Source: Formosa haliotis (lineage in GTDB: Bacteria > Bacteroidota > Bacteroidia > Flavobacteriales > Flavobacteriaceae). From it: a DNA stretch of 64,000 nt. The DNA lies in NCBI RefSeq assembly GCF_001685485.1, contig NZ_BDEL01000001.1:558001-622000 (forward strand), given 5' to 3'. Made by a program: the position numbers and the translations under genes. A model generated the notes under the pieces. It was not told where the DNA came from. It did not search any database and worked only from the letters and a program-made list of their open reading frames with translations. The first letter of the stretch is position 1; each line of letters opens with the position of its first letter. This document shows positions 33,865-42,585 of this stretch, piece after piece.

Positions 33865-35325
33865 TCAATTCCAAAGCCACCATTCGGCTTTAAATCCTAA
33901 GTAATAGCCCCAACGTTCTGCACCAGTAAACTGTAAATAGGGTGAATACAGATTTTCCATAGCAAAATCGTTATACCTGGCTACAGAAGCAACGAATCGC
34001 AAATGTGGTCTGGCCCAAATATTTCGGGCACCTGTGGGGACATAAACCGGAGCTATACTTAATTTAGTCATACTGGCCATAGGGTTTTCGCCATCCTTAC
34101 GCTGCGAATAATGTAGTTCGGCAATAAGGTGAAAATAATCGCTAATGTAAAATTCGTTTCGAGTACCTACCGAAAAATCATGTTTTCTATTATAAACCTC
34201 CTTTTCAAAATAAGTAGGCGCCATATCATTAGATGCTGCACCACCTTTACTCTGAGTTAAAATAACATAACCATTTAAAGAATAAAATTCAGAAAAATTA
34301 AGCACCATATTATTTACAATCGCCAAAGAATAAGCGCCTTTATAACTTAAAGATAGCGAGTCTGGAGCACCATATGTTAACCAGGTTTTCGATAAGCCCC
34401 CATCGCCCCCATTAGCAATTCCTGTACCGTACCGTATGGTAAAATCGTTAAACGAATCGGGTTTCATTTTAAGAAATTTTTTATGATGCCTTAACCCTAC
34501 CACAAAACCCTTATCGGAAGGAAAATTAACCGCTACTTCAACATCGCCTTCTTCGGTTAAGTCATTCTCGTTATCGCCGTCTCCCATATAATGAAATTCA
34601 CCCATAGCTGTAATAGCATTCGATTCATTAATATTAAAATCGTGCTCGCCAATAAACACAGTACGTTGTCTTAAAGCGGCACTTGGTGTTCCTGTTTTTA
34701 TATTTAAATAAAAGTAAGGCGGCAATGTAGACGTGGTATCTACAGAGGCAACAAAAATAGCTGCAAACCTCGATTTTTTATATTCTACGCCCACCCCTTG
34801 ACCAGAATGATCGTTAAAATAAAAATGATCGGCTATATGTGCATCTTGTCCGCGATAAAATCGAGAACCAATCCAAATATTTAAATCTTTTCCTCTAATA
34901 TTTCTAGCTTCAACATACAATTCTGGCATAGCTATGGTTAATCCGCCCAAACTTGATGTCGAAGAGTTTCCTATAGATGTTAAACTCGTAGAATAGGCAG
35001 ACAAACGCATTTGCATATGTATTTCTGTGCTATCGCCTTTTTTCGGTGTGAATGTTAAATTAGGTACCAGTTCTACATAGTCTTGTTCTTCTAACCGTCC
35101 ACCAATACTTCCCATATTATTTAGGTTAAGTCGGCGACCAATAGATTCGCCATTTTCAAAAGACCAATCTACCCCTACACGACCATAAGACCCAATATAA
35201 AACTTTTTGTTTTTGGCATATTCGTAATTGACTTGCGAAAATCCGTGAAAAGAAATAGACAAAAATGCCAATAAAATAATAGCGTTTTTAATAGATGTAA
35301 AATCAATAAAGTTCTTGATTTTCAT
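33865..35325 (-). CDS. LamB-like carbohydrate porin
   Basis: The product is 486 aa with a signal peptide (about 1-30, ending FHGFSQ). The mature part looks like an outer-membrane barrel with many aromatic beta strands and a final strand ending WWLWN. The segment GSRFYRGQDAHIADHFYFND, followed by SGQGVGVE, closely recalls the maltoporin (LamB) motif around its RHDVH / D-x-S-G-x-G-A-G residues. That suggests a trimeric sugar-specific channel. No susCD or sugar-utilisation genes adjoin it, so the ligand is unknown. It has its own promoter. The family call is by motif memory, not a search. Confidence 0.65.
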   Translation of the reverse strand: MKIKNFIDFTSIKNAIILLAFLSISFHGFSQVNYEYAKNKKFYIGSYGRVGVDWSFENGESIGRRLNLNNMGSIGGRLEEQDYVELVPNLTFTPKKGDSTEIHMQMRLSAYSTSLTSIGNSSTSSLGGLTIAMPELYVEARNIRGKDLNIWIGSRFYRGQDAHIADHFYFNDHSGQGVGVEYKKSRFAAIFVASVDTTSTLPPYFYLNIKTGTPSAALRQRTVFIGEHDFNINESNAITAMGEFHYMGDGDNENDLTEEGDVEVAVNFPSDKGFVVGLRHHKKFLKMKPDSFNDFTIRYGTGIANGGDGGLSKTWLTYGAPDSLSLSYKGAYSLAIVNNMVLNFSEFYSLNGYVILTQSKGGAASNDMAPTYFEKEVYNRKHDFSVGTRNEFYISDYFHLIAELHYSQRKDGENPMASMTKLSIAPVYVPTGARNIWARPHLRFVASVARYNDFAMENLYSPYLQFTGAERWGYYLGFKAEWWLWN

Positions 35326-35347
35326 ATAATTTAGTTAGTTGGTTACT

Positions 35348-35379
35348 CAAATATAATAAGTTATGCTGAATAAATACAA
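35348..35379 (-). promoter_or_regulatory. Promoter of the LamB-like porin
   Basis: On the minus strand TTG (35379-35377), a 21-nt gap and TATATTTG (35355-35348) resemble the -33/-7 pair. The start codon is 23 nt downstream. Confidence 0.5.
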
Positions 35380-35489
35380 TCTTGATTTACATTAAATTAT
35401 TAATAAACCATCTTCTTATTCAAGATTAAAGCGTGCTATAATTAAGTTGATTTTATACACTTCTCCCGCTAAAAACAGATAAATTTCAA

Positions 35490-35497
35490 TACTTTTG
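35490..35497 (+). promoter_or_regulatory. Promoter -7 element of gcvT
   Basis: TACTTTTG matches TAnnTTTG, 23 nt before the gcvT start. No glycine-riboswitch-like fold is evident in the short leader. Confidence 0.5.
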
Positions 35498-35519
35498 CAG
35501 CATATTCAATTCTATCTAA

Positions 35520-36590
35520 ATGAAAAAAACAGCTTTAACTACAACTCACGAAGCTCTAGGTGCTAAAATGGTACCTTTTGCAGGATTTTATATGCCCGTT
35601 CAATACGAAGGTGTAAACATAGAACATGAAACAGTTAGAAAATCTGTAGGTGTTTTTGATGTAAGTCACATGGGAGAATTTTTAATTGAAGGTCCTAATG
35701 CCTTAGACTTAATTCAAAAAATAAGTAGCAACGACGCTTCTAAATTAACAGTAGGTAAAGCACAATACAGCTGTTTACCAAATGAAGATGGTGGTATTGT
35801 TGACGATTTAATTATTTACAAACTAAAAGAAGAAACTTATTTACTTGTTGTAAACGCTGGTAATATTGAAAAAGATTGGAATTGGATTACCTCGCAAAAC
35901 GATGTTAGTGCAAATATGCGCAACTTAAGCGAAGATTATTCTTTATTAGCGATTCAAGGCCCAGAAGCTATAGAGTCTATGCAACCATTAACAAGCAAAA
36001 ATTTAGCTGGGATTGCGTTTTATAGTTTCGAAATTGGTGATTTTGCAGGAATAGAAAATGTTATTATTTCGGCTACAGGATATACTGGTAGTGGTGGCTT
36101 CGAGATTTATTGTAAAAACAATGAAGTAAAACAAATTTGGGATAAAGTTGTAGATGCTGGTGCCAAACCTATAGGACTTGCTGCTCGTGATACCTTACGT
36201 TTAGAAATGGGGTATTGTTTATATGGAAATGATATAGACGACACCACATCGCCAATAGAAGCAGGTTTAGGGTGGGTAACAAAATTCACTAAAACCTTCA
36301 CTAATTCTGAAGCCTTAAAAGCAGAAAAATTAGCTGGACCAGACAGAAAATTAGTCGCATTTAAAATAGATGGTCGCGGAATTCCTCGTCATGGTTACGA
36401 CATTGTAGATAACGATGGTAACAAAATAGGAACCGTAACTTCGGGTACCATGTCGCCTTCTTTAGGTATTGGTATTGGTTTAGGTTATGTGTCTTCGGCT
36501 TATACTGCTATAGACAGTAAAATTAATATACAAATTAGAAAAAATGCTATTCCTGCAACGGTTGTAAAGCTTCCGTTTTATAAAGGCTAA
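35520..36590 (+). CDS. gcvT: Aminomethyltransferase (glycine cleavage T protein)
   Basis: GcvT moves the methylene group from aminomethyl-H-protein to tetrahydrofolate, releasing ammonia. At 356 aa it is the normal bacterial length. Diagnostic stretches are MVPFAGFYMPVQYEG at the N-terminus, VGVFDVSHMGEF (catalytic Asp region), GYTGSGGFEIYC and GLAARDTLRLEMGYCLYG. The E3 partner is the frameshifted lpd at 8.6 kb; gcvP and gcvH are not in the window. It begins a probable transcript with the RmlD-like reductase (30-nt gap) and pterin dehydratase. Confidence 0.96.
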   Translation: MKKTALTTTHEALGAKMVPFAGFYMPVQYEGVNIEHETVRKSVGVFDVSHMGEFLIEGPNALDLIQKISSNDASKLTVGKAQYSCLPNEDGGIVDDLIIYKLKEETYLLVVNAGNIEKDWNWITSQNDVSANMRNLSEDYSLLAIQGPEAIESMQPLTSKNLAGIAFYSFEIGDFAGIENVIISATGYTGSGGFEIYCKNNEVKQIWDKVVDAGAKPIGLAARDTLRLEMGYCLYGNDIDDTTSPIEAGLGWVTKFTKTFTNSEALKAEKLAGPDRKLVAFKIDGRGIPRHGYDIVDNDGNKIGTVTSGTMSPSLGIGIGLGYVSSAYTAIDSKINIQIRKNAIPATVVKLPFYKG

Positions 36591-36620
36591 TAGTAGCTAG
36601 GCTTCTCAAGAAGTAGGTTT

Positions 36621-37451
36621 ATGAAGGAGAGCAGAAGCAAACATAAAATCTTAATTTTAGGAGCAAGTGGCTTTATAGGTAATGCGATCTATAAAGAGCT
36701 TTGCTCCTATTTTAATACCTATGGAACTTATCATATTTCTAGAAAAGAGTTTGATAACAATCAGCATTTTTTTCAGTATAAAGTTGAAGAAGATGATATT
36801 TTCGAAATTCTAGACGCCGTTCGACCTACTATCATCGTATCGGCATTACGCGGAGATTTTTCAGCACAAATTATAGCTCATAATCACCTATCCGAATATC
36901 TCTTGGCAACCAATACACGACTCTTTTTTATGTCATCGGCCAATGTTTTTGATGCCTATAGCCAATATCCTAGCTACGAATACGACAAAACATTGAGTCA
37001 TAGCATATATGGGCATTTCAAAATTAAAATTGAAAACATGCTCATGCGATTGCCTAAAAGACAAATTGTTATTTTAAGGGTACCCATGGTATTTGGAGCG
37101 CAGTCGCCAAGAATACAAGAGATTAAACAGCATTTACACGAAAAGACTGCTATAGAAGTATTTCCTAATTTAATTATGAATGTAACGTCCGATTCTAAAC
37201 TTACGCAGCAAATTCATTATTTAATTAATAGGAATAAATATGGGATTTATCATTTAGGGAGTACCGATTTAGTACATCACGATGAATTTATAAAGGAAAT
37301 CATTTCAACTATTGGGCTTTATAACCCGGTTTTAAAACAAGTATTTACTACAAACGACGATAGATATTTAGCAGTTTTACCTAAAGATAACTTATTACCA
37401 AAACACCTAAGAGTGATTAGCAAACAAATATTAACCGAATTAGAAGTGTAA
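36621..37451 (+). CDS. RmlD-like NAD(P)-dependent sugar-nucleotide reductase
   Basis: This 276-aa short-chain dehydrogenase/reductase of the extended (epimerase/RmlD) type has the Rossmann motif ILGASGFIGNAIY at about residues 13-25, the SSANVFD catalytic-Ser stretch and a Tyr-x3-Lys-like pair in IYGHFKIKIE, then LRVPMVFG. RmlD reduces dTDP-4-dehydrorhamnose; this member is divergent and not in a rhamnose cluster, so the substrate is uncertain. It follows gcvT by 30 nt. Confidence 0.78.
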   Translation: MKESRSKHKILILGASGFIGNAIYKELCSYFNTYGTYHISRKEFDNNQHFFQYKVEEDDIFEILDAVRPTIIVSALRGDFSAQIIAHNHLSEYLLATNTRLFFMSSANVFDAYSQYPSYEYDKTLSHSIYGHFKIKIENMLMRLPKRQIVILRVPMVFGAQSPRIQEIKQHLHEKTAIEVFPNLIMNVTSDSKLTQQIHYLINRNKYGIYHLGSTDLVHHDEFIKEIISTIGLYNPVLKQVFTTNDDRYLAVLPKDNLLPKHLRVISKQILTELEV

Positions 37452-37505
37452 TTGATTTTACCAGTAATAATCACTATTTTTAGTACCAATTAAAACACAA
37501 AAAAA

Positions 37506-37799
37506 ATGAGCAAATTATCAGAAGAAGATATAGAAAAGCGTTTATTAAACTTACCAGAATGGGAGTATTACGAAGACGCCATACACGCCGAATTTGAATT
37601 CGAAAACTTTAAAGATTGCTTTAGTGCTATGAGCAGAATTGCATTCGAGTGCGAAGCCTTAAACCATCATCCAGATTGGTCTAATGCCTATAATGTACTC
37701 TCTATTTCGCTAACTACACACAGCGAAAATGGTGTTACAGAAAAAGATTTCAAATTAGCAAAAGCGATAGAAGATATCCTAGAACCAGACGAAGATTAA
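37506..37799 (+). CDS. 4a-hydroxytetrahydrobiopterin dehydratase
   Basis: This 97-aa pterin-4a-carbinolamine dehydratase (PCD/DCoH fold) recycles the pterin cofactor of aromatic amino-acid hydroxylases. The hallmark EALNHHPDWSNAYN carries the conserved HHP...W catalytic set, preceded by the WEYYEDAIHAEFEFENF beta hairpin. No hydroxylase gene lies in the window, so the partner is elsewhere; folE at 48.2 kb belongs to the same pterin chemistry. Confidence 0.94.
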   Translation: MSKLSEEDIEKRLLNLPEWEYYEDAIHAEFEFENFKDCFSAMSRIAFECEALNHHPDWSNAYNVLSISLTTHSENGVTEKDFKLAKAIEDILEPDED

Positions 37800-37824
37800 A
37801 CTTAAATTTGTTGACATATTTTTT

Positions 37825-37832
37825 TAAATTTG
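37825..37832 (+). promoter_or_regulatory. Promoter -7 element before the structured leader of yebC
   Basis: TAAATTTG matches TAnnTTTG. Transcription from about 37838 would give a leader of about 165 nt containing the multibranched RNA candidate. Confidence 0.5.
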
Positions 37833-37867
37833 CAATCAACTAAAAACATATACATATCCAATATATT

Positions 37868-37971
37868 TCCGTAAGCAGTTCTTGTAATAAAGATGCTGGC
37901 TTGTCTAGCAGATTTGAGATTAGCCCATTTAAGGTCGGGCTCAAAAAACACTACTTTTGGATGTAGACGGA
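37868..37971 (+). ncRNA. Candidate structured RNA (three hairpins in a closing stem)
   Basis: In the 203-nt gap before yebC, TCCGT (37868-37872) can pair with ACGGA (37967-37971) to close a junction holding three hairpins. They are TGCTGG/CTAGCA (37894-37910, loop CTTGT), AGCCC/GGGCT (37922-37941) and CTAC/GTAG (37951-37966). The segment is visibly less AT-rich than the surrounding spacer. No protein frame is convincing. It may be a riboswitch-like leader of yebC or a free small RNA, perhaps related to the Flavo-1 motif known in this phylum, but I cannot confirm that without a covariance search. Confidence 0.5.
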
Positions 37972-38002
37972 TACCTAATAAAAATATTAAAATACATAAG
38001 AA

Positions 38003-38728
38003 ATGGGAAGAGCTTTTGAATTTCGTAAAGCACGTAAAATGAAACGTTGGTCTGCCATGAGTAAAGCATTTACTCGTATTGGTAAAGACATTGTAATGGC
38101 AGTTAAAGAAGGTGGTCCAGATCCAGATAGTAATGCACGATTACGTGCCGTTATCCAGAATGCTAAGGCCGTTAACATGCCTAAAGACAATGTAGAACGT
38201 GCCATAAAACGAGCTAGCGACAAGAGTTTAGGCGATTTTAAAGAAGTCCTTTTTGAAGGCTATGCACCTCATGGAATTGCTATTTTAGTAGAAACGGCTA
38301 CAGATAATAATACGCGTACCGTTGCCAATATACGTAGCTATTTTAATAAATGTGATGGGAGTTTAGGAACATCTGGATCTGTTGTTTTTATGTTTGACCA
38401 TACGTGTAATTTTAGAATTAATGCCGAAGGTATAGATCCAGAAGAATTGGAATTAGAATTAATTGATTTTGGAGCCGAAGAGGTTTTTGCAGACGACGAT
38501 GGTATTTTAATCTACGCTCCTTTCGAGAGTTTTGGTGCCATTCAAGCCGAATTAGAGTCTAGAGAAATAGAAATTTTATCTTCAGGTTTCGAACGTATTC
38601 CGCAAATTACAAAGGAATTAACAGCAGAACAGGTTGCCGATGTAGATAAACTTTTAGAAAAAATTGAAGAAGATGACGATGTACAAAACGTATATCACAC
38701 CATGAAAGAATCTTCAGACGAAGAGTAA
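38003..38728 (+). CDS. YebC/PmpR-family regulatory protein
   Basis: The product is 241 aa. It opens MGRAFEFRKARKMKRWSAMSK (broken here only by length), with GKDIVMAVKEGGPDPDSNARLR and NMPKDNVERAIKRA, then GYAPHGIAILVETATDNNTRTVANIRSYF, all typical of YebC. Relatives act as transcription regulators (PmpR) or, as shown recently for some members, as ribosome-associated factors that relieve stalling. The acidic C-terminus ends KESSDEE. The unusual feature is the structured leader upstream. A nested repeat follows its stop by 28 nt. Confidence 0.95.
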   Translation: MGRAFEFRKARKMKRWSAMSKAFTRIGKDIVMAVKEGGPDPDSNARLRAVIQNAKAVNMPKDNVERAIKRASDKSLGDFKEVLFEGYAPHGIAILVETATDNNTRTVANIRSYFNKCDGSLGTSGSVVFMFDHTCNFRINAEGIDPEELELELIDFGAEEVFADDDGILIYAPFESFGAIQAELESREIEILSSGFERIPQITKELTAEQVADVDKLLEKIEEDDDVQNVYHTMKESSDEE

Positions 38729-38756
38729 ATTCAAACTTCAAAAATCATATTAAAAA

Positions 38757-38905
38757 GAAGCCGTCCGAAAAGTATTAAAGTCCAACCTTCTGAATGTATT
38801 TTCAGATGTTCATCCATGGAAAGTCAAGGGTGTAAAAATTGAATTTCCTTGCCTATTTGTAGTCAAGAATTCAGATTGGAAAAATTCAACTTTTTAGACA
38901 GTTTC
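38757..38905. repeat. Full-length nested inverted-repeat element (copy 3)
   Basis: Outer arms GAAGCCGTCCGAAAAGTA (38757-38774) and AACTTTTTAGACAGTTTC (38888-38905) enclose a forward core (CTTCTGAATGTATTTTCAG) and a decayed reverse half with TTGCCTATTTGTAGTCAAG and ATTCAGATTGG. A T6 run follows the right arm. The family matches the elements at 12725 and 32833. It lies between yebC and the DUF3050 gene. Confidence 0.75.
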
Positions 38906-38982
38906 TTTTTTATTCCAAATAAAATTATCTCCTAAAGGTGAATAAATCTATAAAACCTAGAAAATATATGATTAGGGTTTTG

Positions 38983-38990
38983 TAAATTTG
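38983..38990 (+). promoter_or_regulatory. Promoter -7 element of the DUF3050 gene
   Basis: TAAATTTG matches TAnnTTTG, 36 nt before the start codon. Confidence 0.5.
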
Positions 38991-39026
38991 ACTTCCAAAA
39001 ATACATTCATTTAGCTCTCATAAAAT

Positions 39027-39809
39027 ATGCCTCACATTAAGCGTATAGAATCAGAAATATCAGATTTACAACATAAATTACGTCACCATAAATTATACGA
39101 TGTGCTTACCACCGCAGAAGATGTTAAGCTATTTATGGAACATCATGTGTACACCACATGGGATTTTATGTCTTTGTTAAAAACCCTGCAATTGCAATTT
39201 TCTACATTTAAATTACCTTGGGTACCGAATGATAATCCCGACATTTTTAAATTTATAAATGAAATCGTAGCTGCAGAAGAAAGCGATGTTAATGAATTGG
39301 GTGAAACCAAAAGTCATTTTGAGATGTATGTAGATAGTATGCATCAAATTGGAGCGAATACGACCTTAATTACAACTTTTACAGAACTTATACATAATAA
39401 AATATCGGTTTCTAAAGCGGCTAAATTGGTGTATATTCCAGAGTTTATAAAAGATTTTATCGAATTTACGTTTAATATTATTGAAACCAAGAAGCCACAT
39501 GTTATGGCCGCCGTTTTTATTTTTGGACGAGAAGATATTATTACAGATAAAGTTTTAAAAGTGATTAACTCTATCGAATCTGAAGATATTTCATGTTCTA
39601 AAATAAAGTTTTTATTAAACCGCTATCTCTTCTTAAAACAAGAAGATCATCGTGCCTTATCGTATAGGATGTTATCTAAATTATGTGGTTCAGATCTAGT
39701 AAAATGGGAAGAAGTATTAACCGCTTCCCGCGAAGCTTTAGAACACCGTATTATTCTATGGGATAATATTTATACTATTATAAAAACCAATAAAGAAGAA
39801 TTGGATTAG
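39027..39809 (+). CDS. DUF3050 haem-oxygenase-like protein
   Basis: This 260-aa soluble, mostly helical protein has conserved stretches FMEHHVYTTWDFMSLLKTLQ, SHFEMYVDSMHQIGA and VFIFGREDII that match DUF3050. The spaced His and Glu residues (EHH near 38, SHFEMY near 102) are in positions used by haem-oxygenase-like di-metal oxidases of this superfamily, so a metal-dependent oxidase activity is possible but not shown. It is preceded by its own -7 element; the SMR exporter follows after 59 nt. Confidence 0.82.
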   Translation: MPHIKRIESEISDLQHKLRHHKLYDVLTTAEDVKLFMEHHVYTTWDFMSLLKTLQLQFSTFKLPWVPNDNPDIFKFINEIVAAEESDVNELGETKSHFEMYVDSMHQIGANTTLITTFTELIHNKISVSKAAKLVYIPEFIKDFIEFTFNIIETKKPHVMAAVFIFGREDIITDKVLKVINSIESEDISCSKIKFLLNRYLFLKQEDHRALSYRMLSKLCGSDLVKWEEVLTASREALEHRIILWDNIYTIIKTNKEELD

Positions 39810-39868
39810 TCTCGTATTACCTTATTGTTTTATCATAATCCAATTTTTATGCATTTAACCTTTAAATT

Positions 39869-40195
39869 ATGAATTGGATTTTACTTGTAATAGCCGGCTT
39901 ATTCGAAGTAGGTTTTGCTTCTTGTTTAGGTAAAGCAAAATATACCCAAGGCATAGAAGCCACATATTGGTATATTGGCTTTTTTGTGTGTTTAACCATA
40001 AGCATGGTGCTCTTGGTAAAAGCAACCGAAACATTACCTATAGGCACTGCCTATGCCGTGTGGACAGGAATTGGGGCTGTTGGTACCGTGTTAGTTGGTA
40101 TATTTATTTTTAAAGAACCTGTAGATTTTTGGAGAGTATTTTTCTTATCTACTTTAATACTTTCTATTGTTGGATTAAAATTTGTATCGCATTAA
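39869..40195 (+). CDS. Small multidrug resistance (SugE/Gdx-type) exporter
   Basis: This 108-aa protein has four membrane helices. The first (WILLVIAGLFEVGFA) carries the essential membrane Glu of the SMR family, and its sequence is closer to SugE/Gdx than to EmrE. Gdx members exchange guanidinium for protons; quaternary ammonium compounds are also transported by some. No guanidine riboswitch is seen upstream. SMR proteins work as dual-topology dimers, and a single gene is enough. The stop overlaps the convergent acyltransferase gene by four bases. Confidence 0.9.
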   Translation: MNWILLVIAGLFEVGFASCLGKAKYTQGIEATYWYIGFFVCLTISMVLLVKATETLPIGTAYAVWTGIGAVGTVLVGIFIFKEPVDFWRVFFLSTLILSIVGLKFVSH

Positions 40196-40740
40196 CCGAA
40201 ACTTTTTTCCGGCACTTTACCTACAACACCTTTAAAAAAGGCCTCCATAAATTTAAAATCGGCTTCCATATCGTCTGTAGGATAGAATGGTTTCGAAATC
40301 ACATTTTGCTTTTTACCAAAATCGAAAGTTATCATTACAATAGGTACGTTAGCTTCTTTAGCTATGTAATAAAACCCCGTTTTCCAGGCTTCAACTTTCT
40401 CACGCGTTCCCTCGGGAGCAATATTTAAACGAAATTCTTCTCTGTTTTTAAACAACTCGGCAATAGCTTGTACTTTATTTTGTCCAGAAGTTCTATCTAA
40501 GGCCACACCTCCTACTTTCCTGAAATACCAACCCATAGGCCATTTAAAAAGCTCTTTTTTGGCTACAAAATTTATAGGAGTGTCTTTAATTTTACGAATT
40601 AAGATACCGATATAAAAATCGTGCCAACTGGTATGAGGAACAGCAATTACGATATACTTTTTTAAGTCGCGTGGAAAATCACCTATTAATTTCCATTTTA
40701 ATACCTTAAAATATATAAACTCATAAAGTGATTTAATCAT
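40192..40740 (-). CDS. Lysophospholipid-type acyltransferase
   Basis: This 182-aa PlsC/LPLAT-family enzyme has the catalytic H-x4-D motif in PHTSWHDFYIGI (about residues 35-46) and the acceptor-binding APEGTR motif, then YYIAKEANVPIVMITFDFGK. It probably acylates a lysophospholipid or another lipid at the inner membrane. It is the last gene of the leftward kdsB-HAD-KdnB-acyltransferase run (27-nt gap), so a role in lipid A or lipopolysaccharide acylation is a reasonable inference. Confidence 0.85.
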   Translation of the reverse strand: MIKSLYEFIYFKVLKWKLIGDFPRDLKKYIVIAVPHTSWHDFYIGILIRKIKDTPINFVAKKELFKWPMGWYFRKVGGVALDRTSGQNKVQAIAELFKNREEFRLNIAPEGTREKVEAWKTGFYYIAKEANVPIVMITFDFGKKQNVISKPFYPTDDMEADFKFMEAFFKGVVGKVPEKSFG

Positions 40741-40767
40741 AATAAAAAAATTTACAGGCAGTTGCTG

Positions 40768-41850
40768 TTACATAACACTGTACATGCTTTTTAATTTATC
40801 TCTAGTAATTGTTTTTTTCCAATTTGGTCCTAAAGCATTTTCCCAAAGCGGTACAAGACTTAAAGCGACATCGATCATCGTATTATACTCTGCATCAGTT
40901 AAATCTTTACACAGCCCTTGAGGTAATTGGATGTTATGTTTTAGTTTCATGGCTTTAAAAAGCTTAACGCCTTCCGGATAAAACTCTTCCAATTGATCGA
41001 ACACGATGCAATTTCCTAGTCCGTGTTTTGTTCCTAATAAATAAGACAAACCATAACTCATGGCATGCGCAATACCTACCTGCGAATAAGCAATACTCAT
41101 GCCACCATGCCAAGAGGCCATCATTAATTTATCTTGCGCTTCCTTTTTGTCTAATGTATTATCTAGAAAAACCTCCTTACACAAAGCCATAGCTTTTTCG
41201 CCATAACTTTGGCTAAATGCATTTAAATAAGTACCTGTTAAAGATTCTACACAATGAATATAACAATCCATGCCGGTATAAAACCATTGGTTTTTAGGAA
41301 CATCATTTATTAATTCTGGGTCTAACACCACCTGATCGAAAGGTGTATAATCTGAATTTATTCCTAATTTTTTTTCAGGCCCTGTTAACACGGTGGTTCT
41401 AGACACTTCAGAACCGGTTCCGGAGATCGTTGGAATTCCAACGTGATAAATTGCTGGATTTTTAACTAAATCCCATCCCTGATAATCACTGGCTTCTCCT
41501 TCGTTTGTCAACATAATAGATACCGCTTTAGCAATATCTAATAAAGTACCGCCTCCAATACCAATTATACCAGATGGGCGGTCTTTAAATTTTAAAATAA
41601 TATGTTCTACAAGGGCATCAATTTGTGAAGTTTTTGGTTCATCGGCCGCAGAAACAAAAATTATTTCATCTTCATACCCTAACGGAATACGAGAAGTGAT
41701 TTTGTCGTTGCCTTGAAAAACGTCATCAACAAAATATATAAATGGTGCTTTTACGTTTAAACGTTTAGGTGCTAAAATGTCTTCTAACTGATTAAAACTA
41801 CCACGTCCAAATATGACTTTGGACACCATCGGAAAATTTTTAAAATTCAT
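40768..41850 (-). CDS. kdnB: Iron-containing alcohol dehydrogenase, KdnB-like (Kdo 8-oxidase)
   Basis: This 360-aa group III iron-dependent dehydrogenase has the NAD motif GIGGGTLLDIAKAVS (about residues 97-111), TISGTGSEVSRTTVL and the metal ligands in DCYIHCVES and GIAHAMSYGLSYLLGTKHGLGN. Its start MNFKNFPMVSKVIFGRGSF and the place beside kdsB fit KdnB, which oxidises C8 of Kdo before KdnA transaminates it to 8-amino-Kdo, a lipopolysaccharide sugar known in Shewanella. kdnA is not in the window, so the Kdo8N assignment is inference. Confidence 0.68.
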   Translation of the reverse strand: MNFKNFPMVSKVIFGRGSFNQLEDILAPKRLNVKAPFIYFVDDVFQGNDKITSRIPLGYEDEIIFVSAADEPKTSQIDALVEHIILKFKDRPSGIIGIGGGTLLDIAKAVSIMLTNEGEASDYQGWDLVKNPAIYHVGIPTISGTGSEVSRTTVLTGPEKKLGINSDYTPFDQVVLDPELINDVPKNQWFYTGMDCYIHCVESLTGTYLNAFSQSYGEKAMALCKEVFLDNTLDKKEAQDKLMMASWHGGMSIAYSQVGIAHAMSYGLSYLLGTKHGLGNCIVFDQLEEFYPEGVKLFKAMKLKHNIQLPQGLCKDLTDAEYNTMIDVALSLVPLWENALGPNWKKTITRDKLKSMYSVM

Positions 41851-41883
41851 ACTAATTATATAATAACACGTGTATTATTCAGT

Positions 41884-42585
41884 TTATAAAAGCTGTAATA
41901 AGTCTTTTAAACCATTAAGAGTCTTATACGCTTTATTTTGTATCTCGTTTTCTGTAACTTGTTCGTGTACCCAAGTGGTGTGAAACGGAATATGAATGGC
42001 TTGGGCATTTATGTTTACAAGGGGCAGTACATCAGATTTTAAAGAGTTCCCAACCATTAAAAATTCGGAAGGATCAATCTTTAAATGATTTAATAAATTA
42101 GAATAGTTTTCTTCTTTTTTATCGCTAACCACTTCTATATGATGAAAATATTGCAATAAACCCGATTGTTTTAATTTGCGTTCCTGATCTAATAAATCGC
42201 CTTTAGTGATTACTATTAATCTGTAGTTTTCTGCTAATGATTTTAAAACCAGTTCTACATCTGCTAATAAATCTACAGGTTTGTTAATCATCTCTTTTCC
42301 TATATCTAGAATAGCTTTTATAGTACTATTAGAGACTGTATTATTAGATATTTCTAGAGCCATTTCAACCATAGACAACACAAAACCTTTTATACCGTAA
42401 CCGTATAAAGGCAGGTTTTTTAACTCCATTTTAAAAAGTTCCTGATCGATTTGGTTTATGGTTTCGTACTGAGATAATAAGGTTGCAAATTTTGCCTCCG
42501 CATCTCTAAAATAGGTTTCGTTCACCCATAAAGTATCATCGGCATCAAACCCAACTACTTTTATTTTACTATAATCTACTTCCAT
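41884..42585 (-). CDS. HAD-superfamily phosphatase
   Basis: This 233-aa haloacid-dehalogenase-like hydrolase has motif I DADDTLW (about residues 14-20), motif II in IVITKGD, the cap-domain helices between about 25 and 100, and motifs III/IV ([21 protein letters not shown]). It overlaps kdsB by 10 nt and precedes the KdnB-like gene, so it may act on a sugar phosphate of the same pathway, for instance replacing a Kdo-8-phosphate phosphatase; that is inference. Many HAD enzymes are promiscuous. Confidence 0.85.
   Translation of the reverse strand: MEVDYSKIKVVGFDADDTLWVNETYFRDAEAKFATLLSQYETINQIDQELFKMELKNLPLYGYGIKGFVLSMVEMALEISNNTVSNSTIKAILDIGKEMINKPVDLLADVELVLKSLAENYRLIVITKGDLLDQERKLKQSGLLQYFHHIEVVSDKKEENYSNLLNHLKIDPSEFLMVGNSLKSDVLPLVNINAQAIHIPFHTTWVHEQVTENEIQNKAYKTLNGLKDLLQLL

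Noticed and set aside
35498..35519. Glycine riboswitch before gcvT
   Set aside because: The -7 element leaves only about 20 nt of leader and no tandem aptamer-like fold is visible.
37892..38010. An ATG-started frame (MLACLADLRLAH...) running through the region before yebC
   Set aside because: It continues out of frame into yebC, has no promoter-to-start logic and overlaps the stem-loops; the RNA explanation fits better.
39810..39868. Guanidine riboswitch before the SMR exporter
   Set aside because: The 59-nt gap is AT-rich and has no conserved aptamer-like stem-loops.
40129..40428. 99-aa plus-strand frame over the acyltransferase gene
   Set aside because: It overlaps the SMR gene end and is antisense to an enzyme with intact HxxxxD and EGTR motifs.
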